In this document: in pieces, positions 44,473 to 57,036 of the stretch
Position numbering within the stretch: the stretch's first letter is position 1
Layout of the letters: every line of letters starts with the position of its first letter
Assembly (NCBI GenBank): GCA_903924855.1
Contig: CAIYCW010000121.1
Span: 1 to 64,000 of the forward strand
DNA length: 64,000 nt
Reading direction: 5' to 3'
From: an uncultured Rhodospirillales bacterium
GTDB taxonomy: Bacteria > Pseudomonadota > Alphaproteobacteria > Acetobacterales > Acetobacteraceae
Program-made: the position numbers and the translations under genes
Notes under the pieces: generated by a model
Database searches by the model: none
What the model saw: the letters and a program-made list of their open reading frames with translations, nothing else
Told to the model about the DNA's origin: nothing

Positions 44473-45021
44473 ATGCTGTCAGTCACTCGTCTCAAAACCG
44501 CGCTCGCCGCAGGGGCCATGCTGTGCGCGGTGGCGTTCGCGTCTCCCGCTTCGGCGCAGCCAGCACCCGGTGCGGCGCCAGCGCCCGCCGTGTCACCGCA
44601 GGTGCAGGCCGCGATGAAGCAGGCCCATGCCATGGCCGAGATGCTCAACGTGCCGACCCAGGTGAAGAACCTGACCCAGGCGATGCGCAACCAGATGATC
44701 CAGGCGGTGATCCAGGCCAGCGGCAAATCGGTCGATGATGCCATCAAGATCGTCGATGAGGTGCTGATGCCGGACCTCAACGCCGCCGTGCCGGACCTGA
44801 CCGAGGCGATGCTGCAGCCCTGGGCCAACAACTTCACCGCCGAGGATCTGAAGGGTCTGCAGGAATTCTACGCAACCCCGCTCGGCCAGCGTCTGCTCAA
44901 GACAGTGCCTGTGGTCAGCCAGCAGATCGCTCAGGCGAGCCAGGCCTGGGGTCAGCGCGTGTTCCGCGAGTCTGTGCAGAAGCACAATCAGGAACTGCAT
45001 GACCGTGGCCTGAAGTTCTGA
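44473..45021 (+). CDS. DUF2059 domain secreted protein
   Basis: This 182-aa protein has a Sec signal (residues 1 to about 28, cleavage at ASA-QP) and an alanine/proline linker. The helical DUF2059 domain follows, with FTAEDLKGLQEFYATPLGQR as the diagnostic motif. It is probably periplasmic and of unknown function. It begins seven bases after the gltD stop and ends 58 bases before gltB, so it sits within the glutamate synthase operon. Confidence 0.85.
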   Translation: MLSVTRLKTALAAGAMLCAVAFASPASAQPAPGAAPAPAVSPQVQAAMKQAHAMAEMLNVPTQVKNLTQAMRNQMIQAVIQASGKSVDDAIKIVDEVLMPDLNAAVPDLTEAMLQPWANNFTAEDLKGLQEFYATPLGQRLLKTVPVVSQQIAQASQAWGQRVFRESVQKHNQELHDRGLKF

Positions 45022-45079
45022 TCCTTTGAAACTCTCCCCGCGCCGGTGCGCCGGTGCGGGGCTGCCGAAAGACATATCG

Positions 45080-49642
<4,563 letters not shown>

Positions 49643-49720
49643 TCATCCGGTCCTGATCGTCTGACGTTTCGCCCCGCGTTGCATTTGCAGGCGACGCGGG
49701 GTGGGTGTCATAAAATCCGC

Positions 49721-50401
49721 ATGCGCATCCTGCATCATCTGCCGCTCTGCCCCTACAGCCGCAAGGTCCGTCTGGTTCTTGGCGAACGCCAGCTCGCAGT
49801 CGAGCTGCGCGCCGAGAAGACCTGGGAGCGGCGGCCAGAATATCTGCAGCTCAACCCCGCGGGGCTGGTGCCGACGCTGATCGATGAGAACGGGCGGGCG
49901 GTGCCGGATTCCTCGGTGATCTGCGAGTATTTGGAGGAGGCCTATAACAGCGAGACCGGCGAGGGCACGCTGCTCGGCACCTCGCTCGCCGATCGGGTTG
50001 AGGCACGGCGGCTGGTGGCGTGGTTTGACGGCTCGTTTGCCGCGGCGGTGACGATGAATTTCGTCATCGAGAAATATCTCAAGCGGATTTCCGGGCGGGG
50101 TCAGCCGGATGCGCAGGCGCTGCGCCTGGCCTATGCCAGCCTGCGTGAGCATCTGGCCTATATTGGCTGGCTGGCCGGCAGCCGGTCGTTTCTGGCGGGG
50201 GAGATGCTCTCGCTCGCCGATCTGGCAGCGGCGGCGCATGTGTCCGTGCTGGATTTCCTGGGGGAGATCGATTGGGCGCAGTTTCCCGAGGTGCGGGAAT
50301 GGTATGCGCGCATCAAGTCCCGCCGCAGTTTCCGGCCGTTGTTGAATGACCGTGTGCCGGGGATGACGCCGCCCGATCATTACGTGGATTTGGATTTTTG
50401 A
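49721..50401 (+). CDS. fzlA: FtsZ-binding cell-division protein FzlA (GST fold)
   Basis: This 226-aa protein has a glutathione-S-transferase fold. The thioredoxin-like N-terminus is LPLCPYSRKVRLVLGE, then WERRPEYLQLNPAGLVPTL. The C-terminal end (RIKSRRSFRPLLNDRVPGM, then HYVDLDF) matches FzlA, the Caulobacter protein that curves FtsZ filaments and is required for division. An ordinary maleylacetoacetate isomerase-type GST would not have this tail. It is a single gene, with its stop 36 bases before a REP element. Confidence 0.85.
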   Translation: MRILHHLPLCPYSRKVRLVLGERQLAVELRAEKTWERRPEYLQLNPAGLVPTLIDENGRAVPDSSVICEYLEEAYNSETGEGTLLGTSLADRVEARRLVAWFDGSFAAAVTMNFVIEKYLKRISGRGQPDAQALRLAYASLREHLAYIGWLAGSRSFLAGEMLSLADLAAAAHVSVLDFLGEIDWAQFPEVREWYARIKSRRSFRPLLNDRVPGMTPPDHYVDLDF

Positions 50402-50436
50402 GCGTGTGGCGGGGTGGGTGTTCTGTGAGGTCGGAT

Positions 50437-50468
50437 GGCGGAGGCGCTTCGCGCTTCCGCCCTACGGG
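50437..50468. repeat. REP-like palindrome
   Basis: GGCGGAGGCGCTTCGCGCTTCCGCC is near-perfectly self-complementary in its arms and is followed by CTACGGG, as in the elements at 46-78 and 59595-59627. It lies between the convergent fzlA and DUF2066 genes. The stop codon of the DUF2066 gene falls in its CTACGGG end. Confidence 0.8.
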
Positions 50469-51205
50469 GTGGGGAGTTTGTGGTGGGTGAGGGCGGCGAG
50501 GGTGCCGGCCATGGCGTTGCGGTAGGCTTCGTCGAAGGAGACGCCCTTGATTCCCCAGCTGCGCTGCGGGCCGAGGCCTTGCAGCTTCCAGCTTCCAACC
50601 CAGCCGAAATCGGCTTCGCTCCACACCAGCGAGCCTGACAGCACGGCGCCGCGGCGGTTGATGGCTGGGCTCGACCCTTCTCTCGGGGTGAGCACCACAT
50701 GCAGGCCGAAGCGGTCGGCGGCGGCGAGCAGGGCCTGGCGTTGGCGTTCATCGGCCTCCCCATCGGCGGAGAGTTTTAGCTTCTCGCCGTGATCATCGAT
50801 GTCGATCTGCACCACTATGTCCGGCCTTGGCGCCAGATAGGGGCGCTCACCGAGGCTACGGAGGGCTTCGTCCAGCTTGTCCGGGGCGAAGCGGGCGATG
50901 AGATCGAAGGGGCGGTCGCGCGTGCCCTGTTCGTCGTGGCGGGGCAGGTCGGTCATGCGGTCGAGATAGGCGAGATCGGCCAGCAGGCTTTCCGCGTGGG
51001 CTGCGATCCTGTCCACCCGCGGATCCTCCTCCAGCGCCCAGTTGCCGGAGCGCTTGACGAGAACGTGGCGCAGGGCGGTGGCCAGGCCATCAATGCGGGT
51101 TTCAAGCCTGGTGCCGGTGACGAAGGCGCGGCCGGTGACCAGGTCTGGCAGCTGCGCCTGGGCGGTGCCCGACAGCACCAGCAGGATCAGCAGAAGCCGT
51201 TTCAT
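50462..51205 (-). CDS. DUF2066 domain-containing exported protein
   Basis: This 247-aa protein has a signal peptide (MKRLLLILLVLSGTAQAQ). The DUF2066 pattern follows, with ALRHVLVKRSGNWALEEDPR near residue 45, an IDIDDHGEKLKL strand and a C-terminal VSFDEAYRNAMAGTL helix. It is probably periplasmic and of unknown function. Its ATG overlaps the stop of the aldose-epimerase gene by four bases. Its C-terminal codons run into a REP element, which may have altered the original end. Confidence 0.8.
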   Translation of the reverse strand: MKRLLLILLVLSGTAQAQLPDLVTGRAFVTGTRLETRIDGLATALRHVLVKRSGNWALEEDPRVDRIAAHAESLLADLAYLDRMTDLPRHDEQGTRDRPFDLIARFAPDKLDEALRSLGERPYLAPRPDIVVQIDIDDHGEKLKLSADGEADERQRQALLAAADRFGLHVVLTPREGSSPAINRRGAVLSGSLVWSEADFGWVGSWKLQGLGPQRSWGIKGVSFDEAYRNAMAGTLAALTHHKLPTP

Positions 51206-52092
51206 GCCGATGTCTCCAGGATGCGGATGGTGAACCGGGCCGCCAGCGTCTGCCCGGGCGGGAGCAGCGCGACGCCGGGCTTGTCCGTGATCTCCCCCTC
51301 AAAGCCTTGTGGGCTGGCCATGCCGTGCCAGGGTTCGAGGCAGAGGAAATCGCCGGGCGGGCGCATCCAGATGCCGAAGGCGGGGAAGCCCTGCCAGGTC
51401 ATCTCGATGCCGGGGGCGCCGGGGGCGGTGAAGCGTACGCTGCGGCTGTTGATCTCGGGCAGGATGATGGCGTCTGTGGTGAAGAGCTGTTCGTCGAGCT
51501 TCAGCACGCGGTCTGCGATCGGGCTTGGGTGGATGGCGGGGCCGAGCAGCCCGTCCTGCAGGCGGGGGATCGGGGCGTCCTCCTCCTGCTCGAAGGTGAG
51601 CACATGGGCGGATTTGGCGATGCCGTCCGCCAGCGGCCAGATGAAGGCGGGGTGAGCGCCCATGTTCACCGGAAGGGTTTCACGCCCGGTGTTGTCGCAG
51701 CGATAGGCGATGGTGAGGAGGCCATCGGCCACGCTGAAGCTCAGACTGAAGCGAAAGGCGAAGGGGTAGAGGGCGCGTGTGGCGTCGTCGTCCTGCAGGG
51801 TCAGTGTGCAGGAATGTGCGTCCTGGCTGGTTGCGGTGAACAGCCGGTCGCGCGCGAAGCCGTGCTGGGTGAGGCTGTGGTCCTGGCCGTTGTGGCGCAG
51901 CCTGTGATGGGCGAGGCGGCCCACGATGGGGAACAGCACCGGGGCGTGGCGCGGCCAGGCCGGGCCTGCCTGCCACAGCATCTCACGGCCTGAAGCGTCC
52001 TTCACCGAGCACAGCTCGGCGCCGTGCAGCTTGATGCTGGCACTGAGCCTTCCATCGCCTATGGTGATGCGGTCGGCTGTCTGATGGTCCAT
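51202..52092 (-). CDS. Aldose 1-epimerase family protein
   Basis: This 296-aa sugar mutarotase-like protein has ISIKLHGAELCSVKDASGRE near the N-terminus, QHGFARDRLF (conserved His) near residue 90, VNMGAHPAFIWPL (second His) near residue 160 and a late Glu in FLCLEPWHGM. These match the YeaD/LacX-type aldose 1-epimerases. GGAAG precedes ATG 52092. It is the first gene of a two-gene minus-strand unit with DUF2066. Confidence 0.88.
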   Translation of the reverse strand: MDHQTADRITIGDGRLSASIKLHGAELCSVKDASGREMLWQAGPAWPRHAPVLFPIVGRLAHHRLRHNGQDHSLTQHGFARDRLFTATSQDAHSCTLTLQDDDATRALYPFAFRFSLSFSVADGLLTIAYRCDNTGRETLPVNMGAHPAFIWPLADGIAKSAHVLTFEQEEDAPIPRLQDGLLGPAIHPSPIADRVLKLDEQLFTTDAIILPEINSRSVRFTAPGAPGIEMTWQGFPAFGIWMRPPGDFLCLEPWHGMASPQGFEGEITDKPGVALLPPGQTLAARFTIRILETSA

Positions 52093-52095
52093 GCG

Positions 52096-52313
52096 ATGAT
52101 CTTCCTCACCTCGCTGCGCAGGCGGCACCTTAAGGCCACACCGGCGGCGTTTCCGTTGACCTTGCCACTGGTGCGCAATCTGGAACAGCTCAGCTTTCCG
52201 ACGCCAGTGACGTTTCTCGTGGGCGAGACCGGCGTGGCGCGCGGCGCCTGGTGCGTGTGATGCGCGCCTTCATGGCCGATCCGGCCGCGGTGCTGGCCAA
52301 GCTTGCATCTTGA
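52096..52313 (+). pseudogene. AAA-family ATPase remnant with internal deletion
   Basis: The plus-strand frame from ATG 52096 reads MIFLTSLRRRHLKATPAAFP, then LEQLSFPTPVTFLVGE. This is the start of small AAA ATPases and breaks off exactly where the Walker A glycines should follow. In another frame the segment ending at TGA 52311 reads [21 protein letters not shown], which resembles the extreme C-terminus of the same family. Some 170 residues in between are gone, so the gene is a gutted relic between the epimerase and serC genes. Confidence 0.65.
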
Positions 52314-52344
52314 GCGAGGCCCGGGGCAGCGCTACCACAGCGTG

Positions 52345-53520
52345 ATGAACGCGATCGCCAAACCCAATCTGCGCCCCGCCAACCCGAATTTCGGCTCCGG
52401 CCCCTGTGCCAAGCGGCCGGGCTGGTCGTTGGCGGCGCTGGAGGCGGCGATGCTGGGGCGCAGCCATCGCGCGGCGGCGCCGAAGGCGAAGATCGAGGCG
52501 GTGATCGACCGCTCCAAGGCGCTGCTCGGCATGCCGGAGGATTGGGTGCTGGCGGTGGTTCCGGCGTCTGACACCGGGGCGGTGGAGATGGCGATGTGGT
52601 CGCTGCTGGGGCCGCGCCCGGTGGATGTGCTGTCGTTCGAGACATTCTCCACCACCTGGGCGGTGGACATCACCAAACAGCTGCGCCTTGCGGACGTGCA
52701 GGTGCTGGCGGCCGAATTCGGCCAGCTGCCGGATCTGTCGCGGGTCAACCCTTTGCACGATCTGGTGCTGGCGTGGAACGGCACGACCTCGGGCGTGTGC
52801 ATGCCCTCTGGCGATTTCATTGCCGATGCGCGCGACGGGCTGGTGATCTGTGACGCCACCTCGGCCGCGTTCGCGATGGATCTGCCGTGGCGCAAGCTCG
52901 ATGTGGTGACGTGGTCCTGGCAGAAGGTGCTGGGCGGGGAGGCGGCGCATGGCATGCTGGCGCTGTCGCCGCGGGCGGTGGCGCGGCTGGAGAGCCATAC
53001 GCCGTCCTGGCCGATGCCGAAGGTGTTCCGCCTGACCAGCGGCGGCAAGCTGATCGCGGGGCTGTTTCGCGGAGAGACGCTGAACACGCCGAGCATGCTG
53101 TGTGTGGAGGATGCGCTGGATGGTCTGGCCTGGGCGGAGGGCGTGGGCGGGCTGGCGGGGCTGATCGCGCGGTCGCGGGCCAATCTGGCGGAGGTGGCGG
53201 CGTGGGAGGCGGGCAGCGACTGGGCGCGGTTCCTGCCGGCGCGTGTGGACACCAGATCCTCCACCTCGATCTGTCTGCGCATCGTGGCGCCGTGGTTTCT
53301 GGCGCTGGATGACGCGGCGCAGATGAAGACGGCCAAGCGGATGGCATCCTTGCTGGAGCAGGAGGGTGTGGCGTTCGACATCGCGTCCTACCGCGATGCG
53401 CCGCCGGGGTTGCGGATCTGGGGCGGGGCCACGATCGAGACGAGCGATATCCAGGCGCTGCTGCCCTGGCTTGACTGGGCCTATGCGCAGGTGGCGCAGG
53501 CGATGGCGGTTTCCGCCTGA
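52345..53520 (+). CDS. serC: Phosphoserine transaminase
   Basis: This 391-aa PLP enzyme makes phosphoserine from 3-phosphohydroxypyruvate. The PLP lysine is in [11 protein letters not shown] near residue 195. [13 protein letters not shown] at the N-terminus is typical of the longer alphaproteobacterial SerC form. A GTG one codon upstream is an alternative start. The serA partner is not adjacent in this window. Confidence 0.94.
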   Translation: MNAIAKPNLRPANPNFGSGPCAKRPGWSLAALEAAMLGRSHRAAAPKAKIEAVIDRSKALLGMPEDWVLAVVPASDTGAVEMAMWSLLGPRPVDVLSFETFSTTWAVDITKQLRLADVQVLAAEFGQLPDLSRVNPLHDLVLAWNGTTSGVCMPSGDFIADARDGLVICDATSAAFAMDLPWRKLDVVTWSWQKVLGGEAAHGMLALSPRAVARLESHTPSWPMPKVFRLTSGGKLIAGLFRGETLNTPSMLCVEDALDGLAWAEGVGGLAGLIARSRANLAEVAAWEAGSDWARFLPARVDTRSSTSICLRIVAPWFLALDDAAQMKTAKRMASLLEQEGVAFDIASYRDAPPGLRIWGGATIETSDIQALLPWLDWAYAQVAQAMAVSA

Positions 53521-53556
53521 GCTCCCATATCGCGCGCATCACAGCGGGAGGTGACG

Positions 53557-53907
53557 ATGGCTGGCGTGATGGCGGTGCTGTTCGCGGTGGGGGTGTTTCT
53601 GGGCACCTGGCTGCTGGGCTATGTGCTGCAGCCGACGGCGAAGCGGCCGCCGGGCGTGATGCAGCTGGCGCATGGCGGGGCCGGGGCGGGCGGCATTGCG
53701 CTGGCGGCGCTGCTGCTGAGCCAGGGGCGTGATCCGGGCAGTCTGGGCTGGCAGGCGCTGGGCCTTGCGCTGGTGGCGCTGGTGCTGGGGCTGGTGATGT
53801 GGCTGGCCGGGCGCAGGCTGGGTGCGATGTCCGGCATGGTGCTTGCGGTGCATGGGCTGTGCGGGGCGGTGGGGGCTGCCATTCTGGCGGTGTGGGCGCT
53901 CGGCTGA
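53557..53907 (+). CDS. Small multi-pass membrane protein
   Basis: This 116-aa protein has four predicted transmembrane segments (AVLFAVGVFLGTWLLGYVLQ to AVHGLCGAVGAAILAVWALG). Its loops are short and glycine/alanine-rich. GGGAGGTGAC lies directly before ATG 53557. I do not recognise the family. It lies 36 bases after serC and 83 bases before hisZ, and could be part of either transcript. Confidence 0.75.
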   Translation: MAGVMAVLFAVGVFLGTWLLGYVLQPTAKRPPGVMQLAHGGAGAGGIALAALLLSQGRDPGSLGWQALGLALVALVLGLVMWLAGRRLGAMSGMVLAVHGLCGAVGAAILAVWALG

Positions 53908-53990
53908 GGGTGCGGGGCTGCCACCGCGCCGCTGCGATTTGCCCAAACCCGGCCCGGTGCTAGACAGGCGCCGCATCAGGCTGAAGGCGC

Positions 53991-55124
53991 ATGACCGACG
54001 ATCTCCCCCCCAATCCCGCTTTGCTTCCCGCCGGTATGCGCGATCTGCTGCCGCCGGATGCCCAGACCGAGGCGTCCGCCGTGGGCGTGGTGATGCGCGT
54101 CTTCGCGGGCCATGGCTATCAGCGGGTGAAGCCGCCGCTGATGGAGTTCGAGGAGTCGCTGCTGGCGGCCACCGGGGCTGCGATGGCCGATCAGGTGTTT
54201 CGCCTGATGGACCCGGACACGCATCGGATGATGGCGATCCGCGCTGACATGACGCCGCAGATCGCACGGATCGCAGCCACCCGGATGGGGCATGCGCCGC
54301 GGCCGCTGCGGCTGTCCTACAGCGGGCAGTGTCTGCGGGTGCGCGCGGCCGGGCTTGATCCGGACCGTCAGGTGGCGCAGGCCGGCATCGAGCTGATCGG
54401 GCCCGATCTGCCGCAGGCGGATGCCGAGATTCTGGTGGTGGGGGCGGAGGCGCTGGCGGCGTTGGGGCTGACCGCGCTGTCGTTCGACCTGACCATGCCG
54501 CCCTTGGTGCCGACGCTGCTGGATGAATCAGGCATGCCGGCCGAGCAGATCCGAAAATTGTCGCGGGCCTTGGATCGCAAGGATGCAGCGTCGGTGGCGG
54601 AGCATGGCGGGGCGCTGGCGCCGACGCTGACCAGCCTGCTGCTGGCGGCGGGCCCGGCGCCGCGGGCGCTGGCGGCGCTGCAGGCGGCGGAGCTGACGCC
54701 GGGCGCGCGGGCGCTGGCGACACGTCTGGCCGAGAGTGTGGCGGCGATTGCGGCCCTGGCGCCGGGGCTGAAGCTCACCGTCGATCCGGTGGAGTTTCGC
54801 GGGCTGAAATACCACACCGGCGTGTGCTTCACGATCTACGCGCCTGGCCGCCCCGAGGAGTTGGGCCGCGGCGGGCGCTATATCTGTGGCGAGGATGAGC
54901 CGGCGACCGGGTTGACCATCTACCCCGACGCGGTGCTGCGCGCGGCGCCGCCGCAGCCGAGCCCGGCGCGTGTGTATGTGCCGGCGGGTGAGGACGGGCA
55001 TTTCGCCCGGGTGGCCGGCCACGCGACGGTGGCCGGGCTTGTGCCGGTGGCGGATGCGGCCGCCGAGGCGCGCCGGCTTGACTGCAGCCATGTCGTGCTT
55101 GGCGGGACGCTGCACGACGTCTAG
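53991..55124 (+). CDS. hisZ: ATP phosphoribosyltransferase regulatory subunit
   Basis: This 377-aa class II aminoacyl-tRNA-synthetase-like protein complements the short HisG in the first step of histidine synthesis. [35 protein letters not shown] and [16 protein letters not shown] are the HisS-like motifs; a C-terminal anticodon-binding domain is lacking. It is followed after 68 bases by purA, the usual order in Alphaproteobacteria. Confidence 0.93.
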   Translation: MTDDLPPNPALLPAGMRDLLPPDAQTEASAVGVVMRVFAGHGYQRVKPPLMEFEESLLAATGAAMADQVFRLMDPDTHRMMAIRADMTPQIARIAATRMGHAPRPLRLSYSGQCLRVRAAGLDPDRQVAQAGIELIGPDLPQADAEILVVGAEALAALGLTALSFDLTMPPLVPTLLDESGMPAEQIRKLSRALDRKDAASVAEHGGALAPTLTSLLLAAGPAPRALAALQAAELTPGARALATRLAESVAAIAALAPGLKLTVDPVEFRGLKYHTGVCFTIYAPGRPEELGRGGRYICGEDEPATGLTIYPDAVLRAAPPQPSPARVYVPAGEDGHFARVAGHATVAGLVPVADAAAEARRLDCSHVVLGGTLHDV

Positions 55125-55192
55125 CCTTTGTGTCCTGTTTGGCGCCCGCGGCAGACACTGCCGGGGCCGCCCTGATTCGTGGAGTGAAGCGT

Positions 55193-56482
55193 ATGGCCAA
55201 TGTGACCGTCATCGGCGCCCAGTGGGGAGACGAAGGCAAGGGCAAGGTGGTGGACTGGCTTGCCAGCCGCGCCGATCTCGTGGTGCGATTCCAGGGCGGG
55301 CACAATGCCGGCCACACGCTGGTTGTGGGCAACCAGACCTACAAGCTCTCGCTGCTGCCCTCGGGCCTGGTGCGCGGCAAGATGGGTATCATCGGCAATG
55401 GCGTGGTGGTGGATCCGGAGGCGCTGCTCGCCGAGATCGACCGGGTGCGCGCCCAGGGCCTCACCGTCTCGCCGGAGACGCTGCGCATCGCCGAGAACGC
55501 CATTCTGATCCTGCCGCTGCACGGCGCCATCGACCGGGCGCGTGAGGCGGCGCGCGGCGAGCGCAAGATCGGCACCACCGGGCGCGGCATCGGCCCGGCC
55601 TATGAGGACAAGGTGGCGCGTAGAGCCATTCGGGTGTGCGACCTGGCCGAGCCTGAGACGCTGTCGATGAAGCTCGACGAGCTGCTGCTGCACCACAACA
55701 CGCTGCTGGCGGGGCTTGGCGCTGAGACCTTCGAGAAGCAGGCGCTGCTGGACCAGCTGCTGGCCTATGCGCCGCGGATCCTGCCGTTTGCCGAGCCGGT
55801 GTGGGAGCGTCTGGATGAGGCGCGCCGGGCGGGCAAGCGCATCCTGTTCGAGGGCGCGCAGGCGGTGATGCTGGATGTGGATCACGGCACCTATCCGTTC
55901 GTCACCTCGTCCAACACGGTGGCCGCCAACGCCGCCACCGGCGCGGGCTTTGCGCCATCGGCACTGGGCTTCGTGCTGGGCATCGCCAAGGCCTATTGCA
56001 CGCGCGTGGGCTCCGGCCCGTTCCCGTCCGAACTGCATGACGAGATCGGCCGGCGTCTGGGCGAGCGGGGCCGGGAGTTCGGCACCGTGACCGGGCGGCC
56101 GCGGCGCTGCGGCTGGTTTGACGCGGCACTGGTGCGCCAGGCGGTGAAGGTGGGCGGCATTCAGGGCATCGTGATGACCAAGATCGATATTCTGGATGGC
56201 CTGGATGAGCTGAAGATCTGCGTGGGCTATGACATCAACGGCACGCGTTTTTCACATCTGCCGGCGGCGATGCAGGCGCAGGCGGCGGCCAAGCCGATCT
56301 ATGAAACCTTGCCGGGCTGGAGCGGCAGCACGATGGGAGCCCGCAGCTATGCTGAACTTCCGGCCGAGGCGATCAAATATGTGCGCCGCATCGAGGAGTT
56401 GATCGAGGCGCCGGTAACGTTGCTCTCGACGGGGCCCGAACGCGAGGACACGATCATGATGCGTGACCCGTTCGAGGGTTAG
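55193..56482 (+). CDS. purA: Adenylosuccinate synthetase
   Basis: This 429-aa GTP-dependent ligase converts IMP and aspartate to adenylosuccinate. [15 protein letters not shown] (P-loop with catalytic Asp), [23 protein letters not shown] and the [20 protein letters not shown] stretch are all present. The length is canonical. The start is ATG 55193; an upstream extension of 21 residues is not conserved in the family. Confidence 0.97.
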   Translation: MANVTVIGAQWGDEGKGKVVDWLASRADLVVRFQGGHNAGHTLVVGNQTYKLSLLPSGLVRGKMGIIGNGVVVDPEALLAEIDRVRAQGLTVSPETLRIAENAILILPLHGAIDRAREAARGERKIGTTGRGIGPAYEDKVARRAIRVCDLAEPETLSMKLDELLLHHNTLLAGLGAETFEKQALLDQLLAYAPRILPFAEPVWERLDEARRAGKRILFEGAQAVMLDVDHGTYPFVTSSNTVAANAATGAGFAPSALGFVLGIAKAYCTRVGSGPFPSELHDEIGRRLGERGREFGTVTGRPRRCGWFDAALVRQAVKVGGIQGIVMTKIDILDGLDELKICVGYDINGTRFSHLPAAMQAQAAAKPIYETLPGWSGSTMGARSYAELPAEAIKYVRRIEELIEAPVTLLSTGPEREDTIMMRDPFEG

Positions 56483-56563
56483 TCAGACTTTGCTGGACAG
56501 TTGATGCTGGTATCACGCACACCGGCATGCGACAGGCGGCAGGGCAACGCAAGCGAGGCGGAT

Positions 56564-56950
56564 ATGGCGCAACTGGACGTTTCGGATACGGCCTGGGCGG
56601 GAAACATCGCGGCCTTGCGGTCACGGGTGATCCGCCTGCCGGCGACGGCGCGCCAGGGGTCGGCACCGCAGCCGCGGCTTTTCACCATGCGTGACCGCAT
56701 GCTGGTGGGCGAATACCGGCCGCGCGCGCATGAGGCCGGGTTCACCCGGCTGAACTTCGAGCGTTCCTGCGTGATCGATGCCAGCCACACGCGCGAGTAT
56801 CTGCTGATCTACACTGCGGACAGTGCCTGGGCGCGCTATGGCGTGTCGGTGGGGCGCAAGGGCTACAAGATGTGGGAAACCGCGCGCGGCGGCACGGTTG
56901 GGGTGTTCTCCAGCCTGCAGGCGGCGCTGGACACGCTGCTGACCGTCTGA
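56564..56950 (+). CDS. Uncharacterised 128-aa protein upstream of the pseudokinase gene
   Basis: The likely start is ATG 56564 (MAQLDVSDTAWAGNIAALRS). The core has ordered-looking strands (FTRLNFERSCVIDASHTREY, LLIYTADSAWARYGVSVGRK) and no signal peptide or transmembrane helix. A late tryptophan-containing GYKMWETARGGTVGVF precedes a final helix. I know no family for it. It lies between purA and the pseudokinase gene, 86 bases before the latter and in the same direction. Confidence 0.7.
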   Translation: MAQLDVSDTAWAGNIAALRSRVIRLPATARQGSAPQPRLFTMRDRMLVGEYRPRAHEAGFTRLNFERSCVIDASHTREYLLIYTADSAWARYGVSVGRKGYKMWETARGGTVGVFSSLQAALDTLLTV

Positions 56951-57036
56951 GTGCGGTTCAAGCCTGTGCGTTAAGCGTTGGCTAAGCTGTTGCTGCCAGG
57001 CTTGCGGCATCTTTCCTGATGCAGCGGCGGCGGTGA

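Noticed and set aside
49721-50401. Maleylacetoacetate isomerase or generic glutathione S-transferase
   Set aside because: The C-terminal tail ending in HYVDLDF and the overall pattern fit the FtsZ-binding FzlA group better. No tyrosine-degradation genes are nearby.
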